Assembly: GCA_913045375.1 (NCBI GenBank)
Contig: CAJWQE010000003.1
Span: forward strand, 1 to 64,000
Origin: an uncultured Halieaceae bacterium
GTDB lineage: Bacteria > Pseudomonadota > Gammaproteobacteria > Pseudomonadales > Halieaceae
DNA: 64,000 nucleotides
Direction: 5' to 3'
Positions within the stretch are counted from its first letter, which is position 1; every line of letters begins with the position of its first letter. The translations under genes and the position numbers were made by a program. This document shows positions 8,451 to 17,398 of the stretch, piece after piece. The notes below the pieces were generated by a model, which worked only from the letters and a program-made list of their open reading frames with translations, did not search any database and had not been told where the DNA came from.

Positions 8451-10120
8451 CGCGCACTCGCAACTCGGGCCGCATCGAGAAACTCACAGAGCGCCGCATC
8501 AGGGTGGGTCTGAGTCGAAATCTCATCTGCGATGACAAGCGCCTGTTGCTGTTGACTCCAAGCAGACCACATCGCGCGACCTTTTTCCGCACTATTAATT
8601 TCTGAACCACCCATTTCTGGATCACCCGTTTCTGTACGACCAGACTGGGATTCATTGGGAGAACCAGTCGTCAAAAATGCTATCCAATAGTCGACCAACG
8701 CATTGGTAATCTGGTGATCAATCGCGTTGGTAGGCATCCATGGGTCGTGGGTATCAAACACATAAGGCAGCTCTGCGCCATGGTAAGCACCGATGGCCTC
8801 AAAGCCCTCCCGCATCCGGTCAAACCGGTACACGTAAGCAGAACCCCCTGCTTCCTGAGCGGCTTGGGCAAGCGAAAGACTCGGACAGGTGTACCGCAAG
8901 GCCGATCGCAAGCGATCCATCTGAGCCAGCTCTGACAAGTCGGCACCGAGCATAGCCTTGATGTCTTCCCAGTTTTCCGGCGGGAAATAGCCCTCGAGAT
9001 AATCCGTAAGTTCCGCTCCCTCGGGGATATACATCAGCGACTCGTTGCGATTGGAACCAATAATGAGATTCAGCACCGGCAATGAGTCACCCGCCACCGT
9101 TTCTTCAAGTGACACAGGCAAGGTTTCGGGGTCTGGGATAGGACTAAAATAATGTCCACTAAACACGTCAAGCTGTGAGTCGAGCAGTTCAGTCGCCGGT
9201 ATCCGTTTCAAGTCATCAAAAGTTCCGTCTGCGCCCAGATGATGCGCGACCAAGGCTTCACCCAATGCAAACCCATCCTCGGGGTTGAGGGTGCTCGTCA
9301 CCGACCAGCCTGCACTTTGATGGATTACCCCAGCAAGCTTGTCAGCCATGGTCGGTGCGAGCGCTAGATGAAGCGCATTGTCCGCGCCTGCGGATTCGCC
9401 AGATACTACGATACGATTGGGGTCACCTCCGAAAGCGCCGATGTTTGCGTTGATCCAATCAAGCGCAACGATCAGGTCATGCAAACCCGGATTGCGTATG
9501 GCCATATCCGGATGACTTAACCAGCCAAAGATGCCTAGCCGATAGGCTACTGTGACGACCACCAGCCCTCTCTCGGCAAGCGCATGGCCATGGTAGTTGG
9601 GCTCGTAGCTCCAACCCCCCGTATTAGAGCCGCCGTGAATAAAGACGAGTACAGGCTTTGGCTCGGAACGATCACCGGTAGTCCACACATTCAAATAAAG
9701 GCAGTCCTCAGAGTACTCCGGCCCTTCCATGAGACTGGGATCAACGCCGACACGCGACATCATGCCGTGATACCAGGCGAGCCCACTCCCAGTTTGCATA
9801 CAGGCCGGCATGAACTGAGTTGCGTCGACCTCGCCGAGAGAGCTCTCAATCGGAACCGGACGCTCCCAGCGCAGTTCATTCACTGGCGGCTCGGCAAATG
9901 GAATTCCCAAAAATGCCTGCACACCTGAGTCCTGCTCAATGCCAAGGTAACGGGTCCCTGACGCTTCAACCAAAGGCTGTTGTGTTGCAGAGTCACAACT
10001 AACAAGAACGACAACCCATAAGATGATTAACGGTCGAAGCAGGCGTTTACCGAGTGACGCAAGCCACTGCGGAGATGACAGAGAATGGAGGAAATTATGG
10101 TTCACCAAGCTAGATTTCAC
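8444..10120 (-). CDS. Type B carboxylesterase lipoprotein (second copy)
   Basis: Carboxylesterase-fold hydrolase of about 558 residues. A long N-terminal segment with basic residues leads into IILWVVVLVSC, a lipobox-like end, so it is probably a lipoprotein. Family blocks are clear: EDCLYLNVW, FIHGGSN (oxyanion hole) and the nucleophile Ser in SGESAG; YHGAELPYVFD carries the expected C-terminal histidine. The start is uncertain: TTG 10123, GTG 10120 and GTG 10102 are all in frame, and all but the last overlap the upstream SDR stop, suggesting coupling. The C-terminus overlaps the convergent sulfite dehydrogenase gene. It is paralogous in architecture to 2174-3772. Confidence 0.87.
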   Translation of the reverse strand: MKSSLVNHNFLHSLSSPQWLASLGKRLLRPLIILWVVVLVSCDSATQQPLVEASGTRYLGIEQDSGVQAFLGIPFAEPPVNELRWERPVPIESSLGEVDATQFMPACMQTGSGLAWYHGMMSRVGVDPSLMEGPEYSEDCLYLNVWTTGDRSEPKPVLVFIHGGSNTGGWSYEPNYHGHALAERGLVVVTVAYRLGIFGWLSHPDMAIRNPGLHDLIVALDWINANIGAFGGDPNRIVVSGESAGADNALHLALAPTMADKLAGVIHQSAGWSVTSTLNPEDGFALGEALVAHHLGADGTFDDLKRIPATELLDSQLDVFSGHYFSPIPDPETLPVSLEETVAGDSLPVLNLIIGSNRNESLMYIPEGAELTDYLEGYFPPENWEDIKAMLGADLSELAQMDRLRSALRYTCPSLSLAQAAQEAGGSAYVYRFDRMREGFEAIGAYHGAELPYVFDTHDPWMPTNAIDHQITNALVDYWIAFLTTGSPNESQSGRTETGDPEMGGSEINSAEKGRAMWSAWSQQQQALVIADEISTQTHPDAALCEFLDAARVASARH

Positions 10121-10895
10121 CAAGAGAGTTACCTAAAGTTTCAGTATGACCGTCGAGCCCAATGGCCTGACCGGAGATTCTCACACCCGCATCACTCGCG
10201 AGGTAACAGACCATCGAGGCGATATCCTCGATGCGCGTAAAGCTCTGAAGCGAACTTTGGCGTTCGTAACTCTGACGAATATCACCGACAGAAACACCAC
10301 GCTCCTCTCCATCACGTGCCATGACCGCCTCTATGCGTTCGCCATCAACACTGGCGGGGCAGAGTGCATTTACACGCACCTTGTGAGGCCCCAGTTCCAT
10401 CGCCCAGGTTTTCGTAAGACCGATCAAGCCCCACTTAGCCGCCACATAGGGTGATCGATTCGGACAACCCATGAGGCCCGCATTCGAGGCAATATTGATA
10501 ATGGCACCTGATGACTGCGCCTTCATGATTGGCGCGACTGACCTTGTCACATTAAAGGCCCCAGTCAGACCAACGTCTAGGGTCTTCTGCCATTCCGATG
10601 GATCCACGGCCTCGACAGGCGCCGTTGGGCCGGAGATTCCGGCGTTGTTTACGAGGAGATCAATCCTGCCCGCCACATGAAGCACGCCATCGATCTCGGT
10701 GGCTACTGCCGTGGCATCAGACACATCACAAAATCGAGCGCGCGAAAGCCGATGACTGGCATTGTAGTCATCGACGCGGTGCAAATCATTATCGAGCACA
10801 AATACGTCATAACCGTTGGCGATCAACGTCGAAGCAATGCCAAGGCCAATGCCAGATGCACCGCCGGTAACGATGGCAACTGGCTGGTCACTCAT
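10110..10895 (-). CDS. Short-chain dehydrogenase/reductase (SDR)
   Basis: Classical SDR of 261 residues, an NAD(P)-dependent oxidoreductase of hydroxy/keto groups. It shows the cofactor-binding TGGASGIGLGIA near residue 10, the structural NNAG motif, the catalytic Ser in INIASNAG and the YVAAK catalytic Tyr/Lys pair. An acidic residue after the second strand (VLDND) favours NAD(H). The ATG at 10895 (MSDQPVAIVTGG) fits the family start; an upstream in-frame start adds only basic residues. The esterase gene follows with overlap and a BCCT transporter gene lies just upstream on the same strand. The substrate is not predictable. Confidence 0.9.
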   Translation of the reverse strand: MSDQPVAIVTGGASGIGLGIASTLIANGYDVFVLDNDLHRVDDYNASHRLSRARFCDVSDATAVATEIDGVLHVAGRIDLLVNNAGISGPTAPVEAVDPSEWQKTLDVGLTGAFNVTRSVAPIMKAQSSGAIINIASNAGLMGCPNRSPYVAAKWGLIGLTKTWAMELGPHKVRVNALCPASVDGERIEAVMARDGEERGVSVGDIRQSYERQSSLQSFTRIEDIASMVCYLASDAGVRISGQAIGLDGHTETLGNSLGEI

Positions 10896-10946
10896 GGCCT
10901 CACCTGCACCAGAGCGTATCCGGCGACGAGTGCCGAGCACACGCCC

Positions 10947-12464
10947 TCAGGTGGCTGACGGGTCCCGAACTTCACCGTGATCTTCCTTGAGTGATTTGAA
11001 TAACGAGATGCCCGACAACCAGAAAGTAAATACCAGCGGTAGTGACACTACCAGAACCACTGTCTGTGCGGTTTTAAGGCCGCCGGCGTACATCAGACCT
11101 ATCGGCAAGATCGCAATAGCACAAGCCCAGAACACACGATGCCATCGAGCCGGATCTTCCGAAGGCCTAAGCGACTTGGTCGCACTCGCTGACAACACGT
11201 AAGACGCACTGTCATAGGTCGTTGCCGTGAAAATACTGGTGAGGAAAATGAAGGCAATGATGAACAACGTCGCGCCCGGCAGGACATCCAGTCCCGCGAT
11301 AATAGCCTGACTACCATCGGACTCGGCCATGACGCCAAGCACATCGACCTCGCCACTCAATTGAAGTCCCAGACTGTGGTTACCAATAATGAGGTAAAAC
11401 AACCAAACGCCCATTGAACCCATGCCCAACATCCCCAGCACCACCTCGCGTAACGAGCGACCCTTGGAGATACGCGTCACAAAAATACCAATGAAGGGAC
11501 CGTAGGCCAGCCACCAGGCCCAGTAGAAAATGGTCCAGTCCTCAATAAAGCCCGTGTCGTTGATGGGATCGGTCCAGAACATCATGGCCACGGTGTTTTG
11601 CAATGTATGACCAATCGAATTGATGGCCATCTTCAGCAGGAAGACCGTATCGCTCGCGAGGAGAATGCACACCAAAATCACGAATGCCAGCACCATGTTG
11701 AAGTCACTGAGTCGTTTGATGCCTCGCTTGAGGCCCAGCCACACGCTGGTGCCAAACATCGCTACACAGGCTGCCACGACGAAAAGCTCCATCTCAAAGC
11801 TTACCGGTATGCCCGTTAATCTCGAGATGAGCGCAGCAATCATGGGCGTAGAGAACCCTAATGAACTACCAATGCCACCCACCAAAGCAATCATGAAAAA
11901 GCTGTCCATGAGGCGCGCTCCTATGGACGATTCACCACCCTTGATGAAGTGTGGGGCCGAGATACTGTACTTGAGCTTGGAAACCCCTCGCGCATAGTAG
12001 GGGTACGCAATGGCGAGTGTTGGTAGGCAGTAAAACGACCAAGCAACCAACCCCCAGTGATGCAAACCAAAAGAAGACGCCCATACATACGCTTCGGGCG
12101 ATCTAGGCTCAGCGCCAAACGGCGGCGCATCGACATAAAACGCCCATTCGATGGACGCCCAGTACATCATGCCGGCACCAATGCCGGCAGCGAACAGCAT
12201 CGCAATCCAGCTGGCAGTGCTGAACTCCGGTGTATCGTCGCCGAGTCGCACTCGAGCGTAGGGCCCAAAGGCGAGGAAAAGGACAGCACCAAAGGCGGAT
12301 ATCGCCGTCAGTATGTATAGCCAGCCAAGCTCAGTGGCAAGAAAGTTGTAGGCTGTCTGGAGCGCCAGAGCACTGGCCTCGGGGAAGAGCAGGAGCGGTA
12401 TGGCCATGGCTAGCATGACGGAAAGGGTCAAAACGAAGTTAACGCGATCTACAGCCTGCGTCAT
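10947..12464 (-). CDS. BCCT family betaine/choline/carnitine/DMSP transporter
   Basis: Secondary transporter of 505 residues with about 12 hydrophobic segments. The BCCT signature is present: GAGIGAGMMYWASIEW in the glycine-rich TM3 region and FYWAWWLAYGPFIGIFVTRI around residues 310-330, the tryptophan-rich segment that binds quaternary ammonium compounds. BCCT proteins import betaine, choline, carnitine or DMSP with Na+ or H+. It is followed within about 50 nt by the SDR gene, so the imported compound may feed the SDR and esterase, though this is only positional. The C-terminal tail is short, unlike BetP osmosensors, arguing for nutrient uptake rather than osmotic control. Confidence 0.92.
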   Translation of the reverse strand: MTQAVDRVNFVLTLSVMLAMAIPLLLFPEASALALQTAYNFLATELGWLYILTAISAFGAVLFLAFGPYARVRLGDDTPEFSTASWIAMLFAAGIGAGMMYWASIEWAFYVDAPPFGAEPRSPEAYVWASSFGLHHWGLVAWSFYCLPTLAIAYPYYARGVSKLKYSISAPHFIKGGESSIGARLMDSFFMIALVGGIGSSLGFSTPMIAALISRLTGIPVSFEMELFVVAACVAMFGTSVWLGLKRGIKRLSDFNMVLAFVILVCILLASDTVFLLKMAINSIGHTLQNTVAMMFWTDPINDTGFIEDWTIFYWAWWLAYGPFIGIFVTRISKGRSLREVVLGMLGMGSMGVWLFYLIIGNHSLGLQLSGEVDVLGVMAESDGSQAIIAGLDVLPGATLFIIAFIFLTSIFTATTYDSASYVLSASATKSLRPSEDPARWHRVFWACAIAILPIGLMYAGGLKTAQTVVLVVSLPLVFTFWLSGISLFKSLKEDHGEVRDPSAT

Positions 12465-12541
12465 AAAGCATCCCAGAGTTATTGTTTTGGTGTTACCACA
12501 GGGTAGCCTACTTTGAACGCTGTTTTCACGCCTGATTTCTT

Positions 12542-12568
12542 GCAGCCCTTTTTAGGGCGGCCTTTTTT
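12542..12568 (+). terminator. Terminator-like hairpin on the plus strand with no plus-strand gene before it
   Basis: GCAGCCC and GGGCGGC pair (one A/G mismatch) around TTTTA, followed by TTTTTT on the plus strand. Both flanking genes run on the minus strand, so this would end a plus-strand transcript initiated inside or beyond the BCCT gene promoter region. It may be a fortuitous hairpin in the 166-nt intergenic stretch. Confidence 0.45.
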
Positions 12569-12630
12569 GGAGCCAACCCAGGGCGACATCAAACCACTTT
12601 TTATGAGGCGCCCCTTGTGGTCAGCGTCCC

Positions 12631-14604
12631 CTAATAAGCGACCCCTCGCTCATCCAGCACCGCTTTCAACGGGTCGAGGTGCGCTTCGTATCGCTGCCAT
12701 ACCGACAAGGCATCGCGATAAATGGGTTGGCGGACCTGCTCTGAACTTGCCGTACGCACCGCCCGGTCCTTCTCGTAGTAGCGCATACACTGCTCCTCGA
12801 AGGGGAGATTACAGTGTTCCAACAGTGTCCTTACCTGCGTCTCAAGATCTTCCACCACGGTTTCGTATTGCACTGTCATCAAACCTTGGGGGAGCACCGC
12901 GTGCCAGTGGTCCATCAGATGCAGATAGTCCGCGTAGTAGTGGCCAATCTCCTCGAGTCCGTAGGTGAATTCCTGTCCACGCGCAAACAGCTGCTTGAAG
13001 TTCGCGAAGCAGGCCGCCATGGGGTGCCGCCGTGCATCAATAATGGTCGCGTTGGGCAGAATGGTCTTGATGAGGCCAATGTGGACCCAGTTGTTCGGCA
13101 TCTTGTCGATAAAGAACGGCTTGTCCGTTCGATAGGTCCTCGCACCATCGAGATAGCGTTGGCCTAGCGCCTCGCGCTGATCTTGACTCATCGATGTTAA
13201 ACACTGCGGGTAGAGATTTTGCTCGGATCGTCGACGGCCACCCCCCAATTCCCCAGCAATCTGACTGATCAGCGGAAGCTCAGCGGTGGCCTCAACCGAC
13301 GAGTGACTTGCCAATATCTGCTCGAGCAAGGTTGACCCTGCGCGCGGCAACCCCAAAATGAAAATTGGCTCATTCGAGCTATGTCCCCCTGGCTCCAAGA
13401 ATCCCTTTGGACAATACTCGATCATGCTGGCTACCTCACCCGAGGTACGCTCGGTGGTGTAGGAGCTAAAGGTGTTTTTGATGCTGTTGCCATCCGCATA
13501 CGCGGCAAATGAATCGGCATAGTCACCCTTATCTTCCAGGGCCTTACCCAATGCGAAGGCCAGGTGATAACGATCGGCGCTCAACTTTTGCATGGACGCA
13601 TAGCGCTCGCGCATGCCATCTAGTTGCGAATCGTCGAACTTAAAGGTTTTAAGATTTGCGAGACTCCAATACGCCTCGCCTGCATGTGGCTCTGCGGCAA
13701 TGGCTCTCTGGTAGGCGGCCGCAGCGTCCTCACCGCGTCCACCGTAACGCAGAGAGTGGCCATAACTGGTCAAAATGCGTGCGTTATCCGGTATATACGT
13801 CAGCACCTCTTCGAATTTTTCGTGCGCCTGCTCGAAGCGGCCTGCCATCGCGAGGATTGATGCATGTTGGACCTTGTGGGAAAGGTTATCGGGCTGCTCG
13901 AGTTGAAGCTGCCCAGTCCTATCCAGCGCTTCATCAAATCGCTGTCGACGGGCCAGCGCGGTCGCATAGTTCGCCTGAGCGATAGTGAAGTTTGGTGCGA
14001 GCTCCAAACAGCGCTCGAGTAATACGATGGCCTCATCAAGCATTCCTAGGGTAATGCCGATTTCAGCCAGTAGGCGAATAGCATCAACATCGTGAGGGCG
14101 GCGTTTCAGGTACTCGCGGCAAATACCCTCAGCAACCCCCAAACGACCCGCCTGCATCAAATCAAGCACCTGAGTTAGGAGTGGATCGAGGCCCTGCTGG
14201 CTGCCCAGGGATCGGCGGTAGGCATCAGCAGCAGCGACGTCATTACCCTCTGAGGCGCGAAGCTCATAAAGGTCTCGCCACGCCGTCCTCAAATTTGGCT
14301 GTAAACGTACAGCGGTTTCCAGAGAGATAATGGCCTCAGACAACCTACCCTGTCCTTTAAGCGCAAGGCCTAGCTCATGGTGTGCGAGCACCAGGCTTTC
14401 CGCCTCAACAAGGATTTGACGCAGCAAGGGCTCCGCCGCTTTGTTCTGGCCGTTTCGTCGAAGCGCAACACCGTGCATCAAGACAAATCGCGAGTCATCG
14501 CGAGCGAGCTCTCTCGCTTCTGCCGCTAACTGACACGCGGTTTCCGAGTCGCCATTTTGCAAGGAAATTTTTATCTGTTCATACAAGTCTTCGGCCGATC
14601 GCAT
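12631..14604 (-). CDS. TPR-repeat protein with C-terminal sulfotransferase domain
   Basis: A 657-residue protein in two parts. Residues about 1-320 are tandem TPR repeats (for example LGLALKGQGRLSEAIISLET and GHSLRYGGRGEDAAAAYQRA). Residues about 410-640 are a sulfotransferase domain with the PAPS 5'-phosphate loop LGLPRAGSTLLEQIL at 418-431 and a downstream DARRHPMA segment resembling the 3'-phosphate site. This architecture is common in marine proteobacteria; the domain would transfer sulfate from PAPS to an unknown acceptor, or act on a substrate recruited by the TPRs. There is no signal peptide, so it is probably cytoplasmic. It lies between the TonB receptor and BCCT genes, with no partner that fixes its role. 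Confidence 0.85.
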   Translation of the reverse strand: MRSAEDLYEQIKISLQNGDSETACQLAAEARELARDDSRFVLMHGVALRRNGQNKAAEPLLRQILVEAESLVLAHHELGLALKGQGRLSEAIISLETAVRLQPNLRTAWRDLYELRASEGNDVAAADAYRRSLGSQQGLDPLLTQVLDLMQAGRLGVAEGICREYLKRRPHDVDAIRLLAEIGITLGMLDEAIVLLERCLELAPNFTIAQANYATALARRQRFDEALDRTGQLQLEQPDNLSHKVQHASILAMAGRFEQAHEKFEEVLTYIPDNARILTSYGHSLRYGGRGEDAAAAYQRAIAAEPHAGEAYWSLANLKTFKFDDSQLDGMRERYASMQKLSADRYHLAFALGKALEDKGDYADSFAAYADGNSIKNTFSSYTTERTSGEVASMIEYCPKGFLEPGGHSSNEPIFILGLPRAGSTLLEQILASHSSVEATAELPLISQIAGELGGGRRRSEQNLYPQCLTSMSQDQREALGQRYLDGARTYRTDKPFFIDKMPNNWVHIGLIKTILPNATIIDARRHPMAACFANFKQLFARGQEFTYGLEEIGHYYADYLHLMDHWHAVLPQGLMTVQYETVVEDLETQVRTLLEHCNLPFEEQCMRYYEKDRAVRTASSEQVRQPIYRDALSVWQRYEAHLDPLKAVLDERGVAY

Positions 14605-14695
14605 AGTCTTCTGCTTTTACATCACAAGATTCATTCATCGAGAGGTGACGGTGCCTTCATATACCCCTTGTAAAGCCCCCTATGAAGCCCCTCAT

Positions 14696-14723
14696 AAAAA
14701 AGGGGCACCCTAAAGGTGCCCCT
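14696..14723 (-). terminator. Strong rho-independent terminator after the TonB receptor gene
   Basis: A perfect 9-bp stem (AGGGGCACC with GGTGCCCCT) and 5-nt loop; on the minus strand it runs into TTTTTT. It lies 21 nt past the receptor stop codon and isolates that gene from the TPR-sulfotransferase. Just beyond it, three short imperfect copies of an A(T/G)(A/C)CCCC-type unit are visible at 14660-14695. Confidence 0.9.
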
Positions 14724-14743
14724 TTCTACTGCTTCAAACAAGC

Positions 14744-17161
14744 TTAGAACGATCGCGTGAACGATACACCCAAGCTTCGTGGCTGGTTGATAGTGACTCG
14801 CTGATCCCACGTCACAGCGTTGATCCAGACAGAGCCACGCTCGTCAGTCAGGTTATTTACATAGACCTGAGCTGACCAGTTTTCACGCTCCATACCTACC
14901 GCGGTGTTCACCACTGTGTAGGCTTTCTGCGTGCGTCGCTGCGTAGAGATCGTTCCACCGTCGAACAAAGTGTTGTACGAATCGCCCGTGTACATGTAAG
15001 CGGCTTGGAGGAAGAAGTCATCACCGAACCCATAGCGAGTCGATAAGTTCCACTTCGTCTCAGGTACGCGCGGTAAGGCAGTACCCGACGCAGCATCAAC
15101 ATCCACACCATTTCGAGCGTAGTCAGACGTCAAGTTCGAATCGACAAAGCTCGCAGCACCGCTTAACGACCAGTTAGCCGCTAGCATTGCAGTGAAGTCG
15201 AATTCGAAACCATTACTCTCGGCGTTGCCCACGTTGTAGGTTAACGTGATGGGCGAGATCGAGGTATCCAGCCGCGAGAACTGGAAGTCATCCCACTCCT
15301 GCCAGAACGCCGCGGCATTCAAGCGGATTTTTCCATCCATGAGAGACGCCTTGAAGCCAATCTCCTGTGCTGTCAGGAAGTCCGGCAAGAACTCACAACC
15401 GATGTTCGATGCACCCTGGTTACCCAGACCATCTTGCAAGCGCGTCGCACAGAAACGGTTCAAGCCACCAGGTCGGTAACCCTCACCCCATGTGGCGTAC
15501 GCCATCACGTCATCGTTGACCTGCCATTCGGCTGTTAAGCGATATACAGAGTCATTAGCTTCGGTGATACGCGGCACAGGTGCACAGTCTTCACCGTAAT
15601 TACTGGCGGGACGATCGCCTTGAGGACCCCAGCCTCCACAGGGCCACCATACGGTGCCAGAGAAGCCATTGAGACCACCTTCGTAGTCGAACTTTCGAGC
15701 ACTCGCTGCGACCGTCAGGGCTTCAGTGACATCGTAGGAGATCTCACCAAAGTAGGCAGTTTCCTCATAGGAGCGAACAAAGTCGGTGGTCCAGTAAATA
15801 TCGGGCGCATCGACTGCCAAGGGCGTTCCATTCAGACCCATAACGTGCCAATCACTATCAGACGCTGTGTCGACCTCAACACCGTAGTAACCAACCATAT
15901 AGCGCAAACGCGCCTCTTGATCAGATACGAACCGAATTTCGTACGTGCTTCGATCGATTTCCGTTGTGTTGGTGTACTGCTCTCTGGGGTCACCACAGAA
16001 ACCTGTGTAGGACACGTAGCAGTTGTAGTAGGGCTCAACGTAACCGTATGACACGTAGTAATCGCTGTAGAGCGAGTAGTCGGCATAAGTCTCGGTATCG
16101 CGCTCAAGATCACCGTAAGTAGCGGTCAAGGTTCCACCAAACACTTCACCCTCGAGCTTTAATGAGGTTTGCGTCCACTCATCATCGTTCCAGTCGGGCA
16201 TGAGGCGCATAACCTTCAGGTCACCAACGGTTGGATCGTGATCCCAGACACCATTGGACTCAACATCCTGCATCATGAGAGCAGCAGTCAGTGTCCAACT
16301 GTCGTTGAGGTCTACAGCCAATGCGGCACGAGCGCCACGCGTCGTCGCATCGTTGAAGTTCTTTTCAGCAACTTCGCTGTTATCGACAGTGATATCAGCC
16401 GCAACGTCATTCAGTGGGCTCGCGGGATCCAATCCTGCGCGGATGTAGCCACGGCTAAACGTGTGTGTGCCGGGGACGTTATCAATAAAGCCACCTTGGA
16501 CCTTGTTGTAACCAACCAGACGCAGCGCCATGCTGTCGCTCAGTGGGATATTGACGAAACCCTCAGTGAGGTGACTGATATCACCGCTCTTGGGCTGCTC
16601 CATGCCAAAGCTAATGCCACCCTCGAACCCTTCGGTGCTGGGCTGGTTTGTGATGATCCGGATGGCGCCAGACTGTGCGTTCGCACCATAGGTCGTACCC
16701 TGAGGACCTGCCAACACTTCGATTCGATTTACGTCATAAACGTGCGGGTTCAGATACTGACCCACGGCCGTCACCGGTTGCTCATCGAGATATACCGCAA
16801 CCGATGGGTTAGCGCCTAGGCTGCTTTCACCACCACTCGAAATACCTCGAATGTAGATATCACCACTACTGGGGCCCAACGTCACGAAGCTGACGTTCGG
16901 CAGCATCATGATGTAGTCCTCCATATCGGTGATATTGAGGTCCTCCAGTTGTGTTTCGCCCAACACGCTAACGCTCATTGGAATGTCCTGAACACTCTCA
17001 GACCGTCGTGTTGCGGTAACTAAAACCTCTTCAATTTCAACCTGCGCCTCTGTTGGCATGGCAATCGTTGTTGCGCCAACCAACCCGCAAGCAGTCGAAA
17101 CTGCGAGCGCTAGAGGCCGTCTGAAAAATGAGGTCTGTTGGGATAAGTTATTACTTTTCAT
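14744..17161 (-). CDS. TonB-dependent outer-membrane receptor
   Basis: Outer-membrane receptor of 805 residues powered by TonB-ExbBD. A signal peptide covers residues 1 to about 40 (ends near TEAQ), followed by a TonB box and plug start EEVLVTATRRSESVQDIP. The plug domain contains VSVLGETQLEDL and IRGISSGGE. The remainder is beta-barrel sequence rich in alternating aromatic residues, closing with a C-terminal strand ending in Phe (RSLGVSFTRSF), the usual barrel-assembly signal. The plug style is typical of receptors in Sphingomonas and OM60-type bacteria for diverse organic ligands; there is no siderophore-specific hint nearby. It has its own terminator and a 237-nt upstream region shared with the divergent FAD oxidoreductase gene. 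Confidence 0.93.
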   Translation of the reverse strand: MKSNNLSQQTSFFRRPLALAVSTACGLVGATTIAMPTEAQVEIEEVLVTATRRSESVQDIPMSVSVLGETQLEDLNITDMEDYIMMLPNVSFVTLGPSSGDIYIRGISSGGESSLGANPSVAVYLDEQPVTAVGQYLNPHVYDVNRIEVLAGPQGTTYGANAQSGAIRIITNQPSTEGFEGGISFGMEQPKSGDISHLTEGFVNIPLSDSMALRLVGYNKVQGGFIDNVPGTHTFSRGYIRAGLDPASPLNDVAADITVDNSEVAEKNFNDATTRGARAALAVDLNDSWTLTAALMMQDVESNGVWDHDPTVGDLKVMRLMPDWNDDEWTQTSLKLEGEVFGGTLTATYGDLERDTETYADYSLYSDYYVSYGYVEPYYNCYVSYTGFCGDPREQYTNTTEIDRSTYEIRFVSDQEARLRYMVGYYGVEVDTASDSDWHVMGLNGTPLAVDAPDIYWTTDFVRSYEETAYFGEISYDVTEALTVAASARKFDYEGGLNGFSGTVWWPCGGWGPQGDRPASNYGEDCAPVPRITEANDSVYRLTAEWQVNDDVMAYATWGEGYRPGGLNRFCATRLQDGLGNQGASNIGCEFLPDFLTAQEIGFKASLMDGKIRLNAAAFWQEWDDFQFSRLDTSISPITLTYNVGNAESNGFEFDFTAMLAANWSLSGAASFVDSNLTSDYARNGVDVDAASGTALPRVPETKWNLSTRYGFGDDFFLQAAYMYTGDSYNTLFDGGTISTQRRTQKAYTVVNTAVGMERENWSAQVYVNNLTDERGSVWINAVTWDQRVTINQPRSLGVSFTRSF

Positions 17162-17398
17162 ATTTTACTCCCTCAATGACTTCGCGTCGTTTTCGTTGTT
17201 GTACTGCGTTTTTCCCAGGGGGTAGTGCACCTATACCGACTGCCTATCTGACCCCCACACCGGTTATTCCGGCTTCTTTCGCAGAACTTTGGCAGCATTA
17301 CTTAAAGCGCTTACCGTGGTATACCGACAATTGGGACGAACATCAAACAAAAACCGGTTAAAAATAAGAAGCTCGCGATAAGAGTGGTCGGAGTCAAA

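Noticed and set aside
16169..16819. 216-codon plus-strand frame inside the TonB receptor gene
   Set aside because: Antisense to conserved plug and barrel sequence; no start signals.
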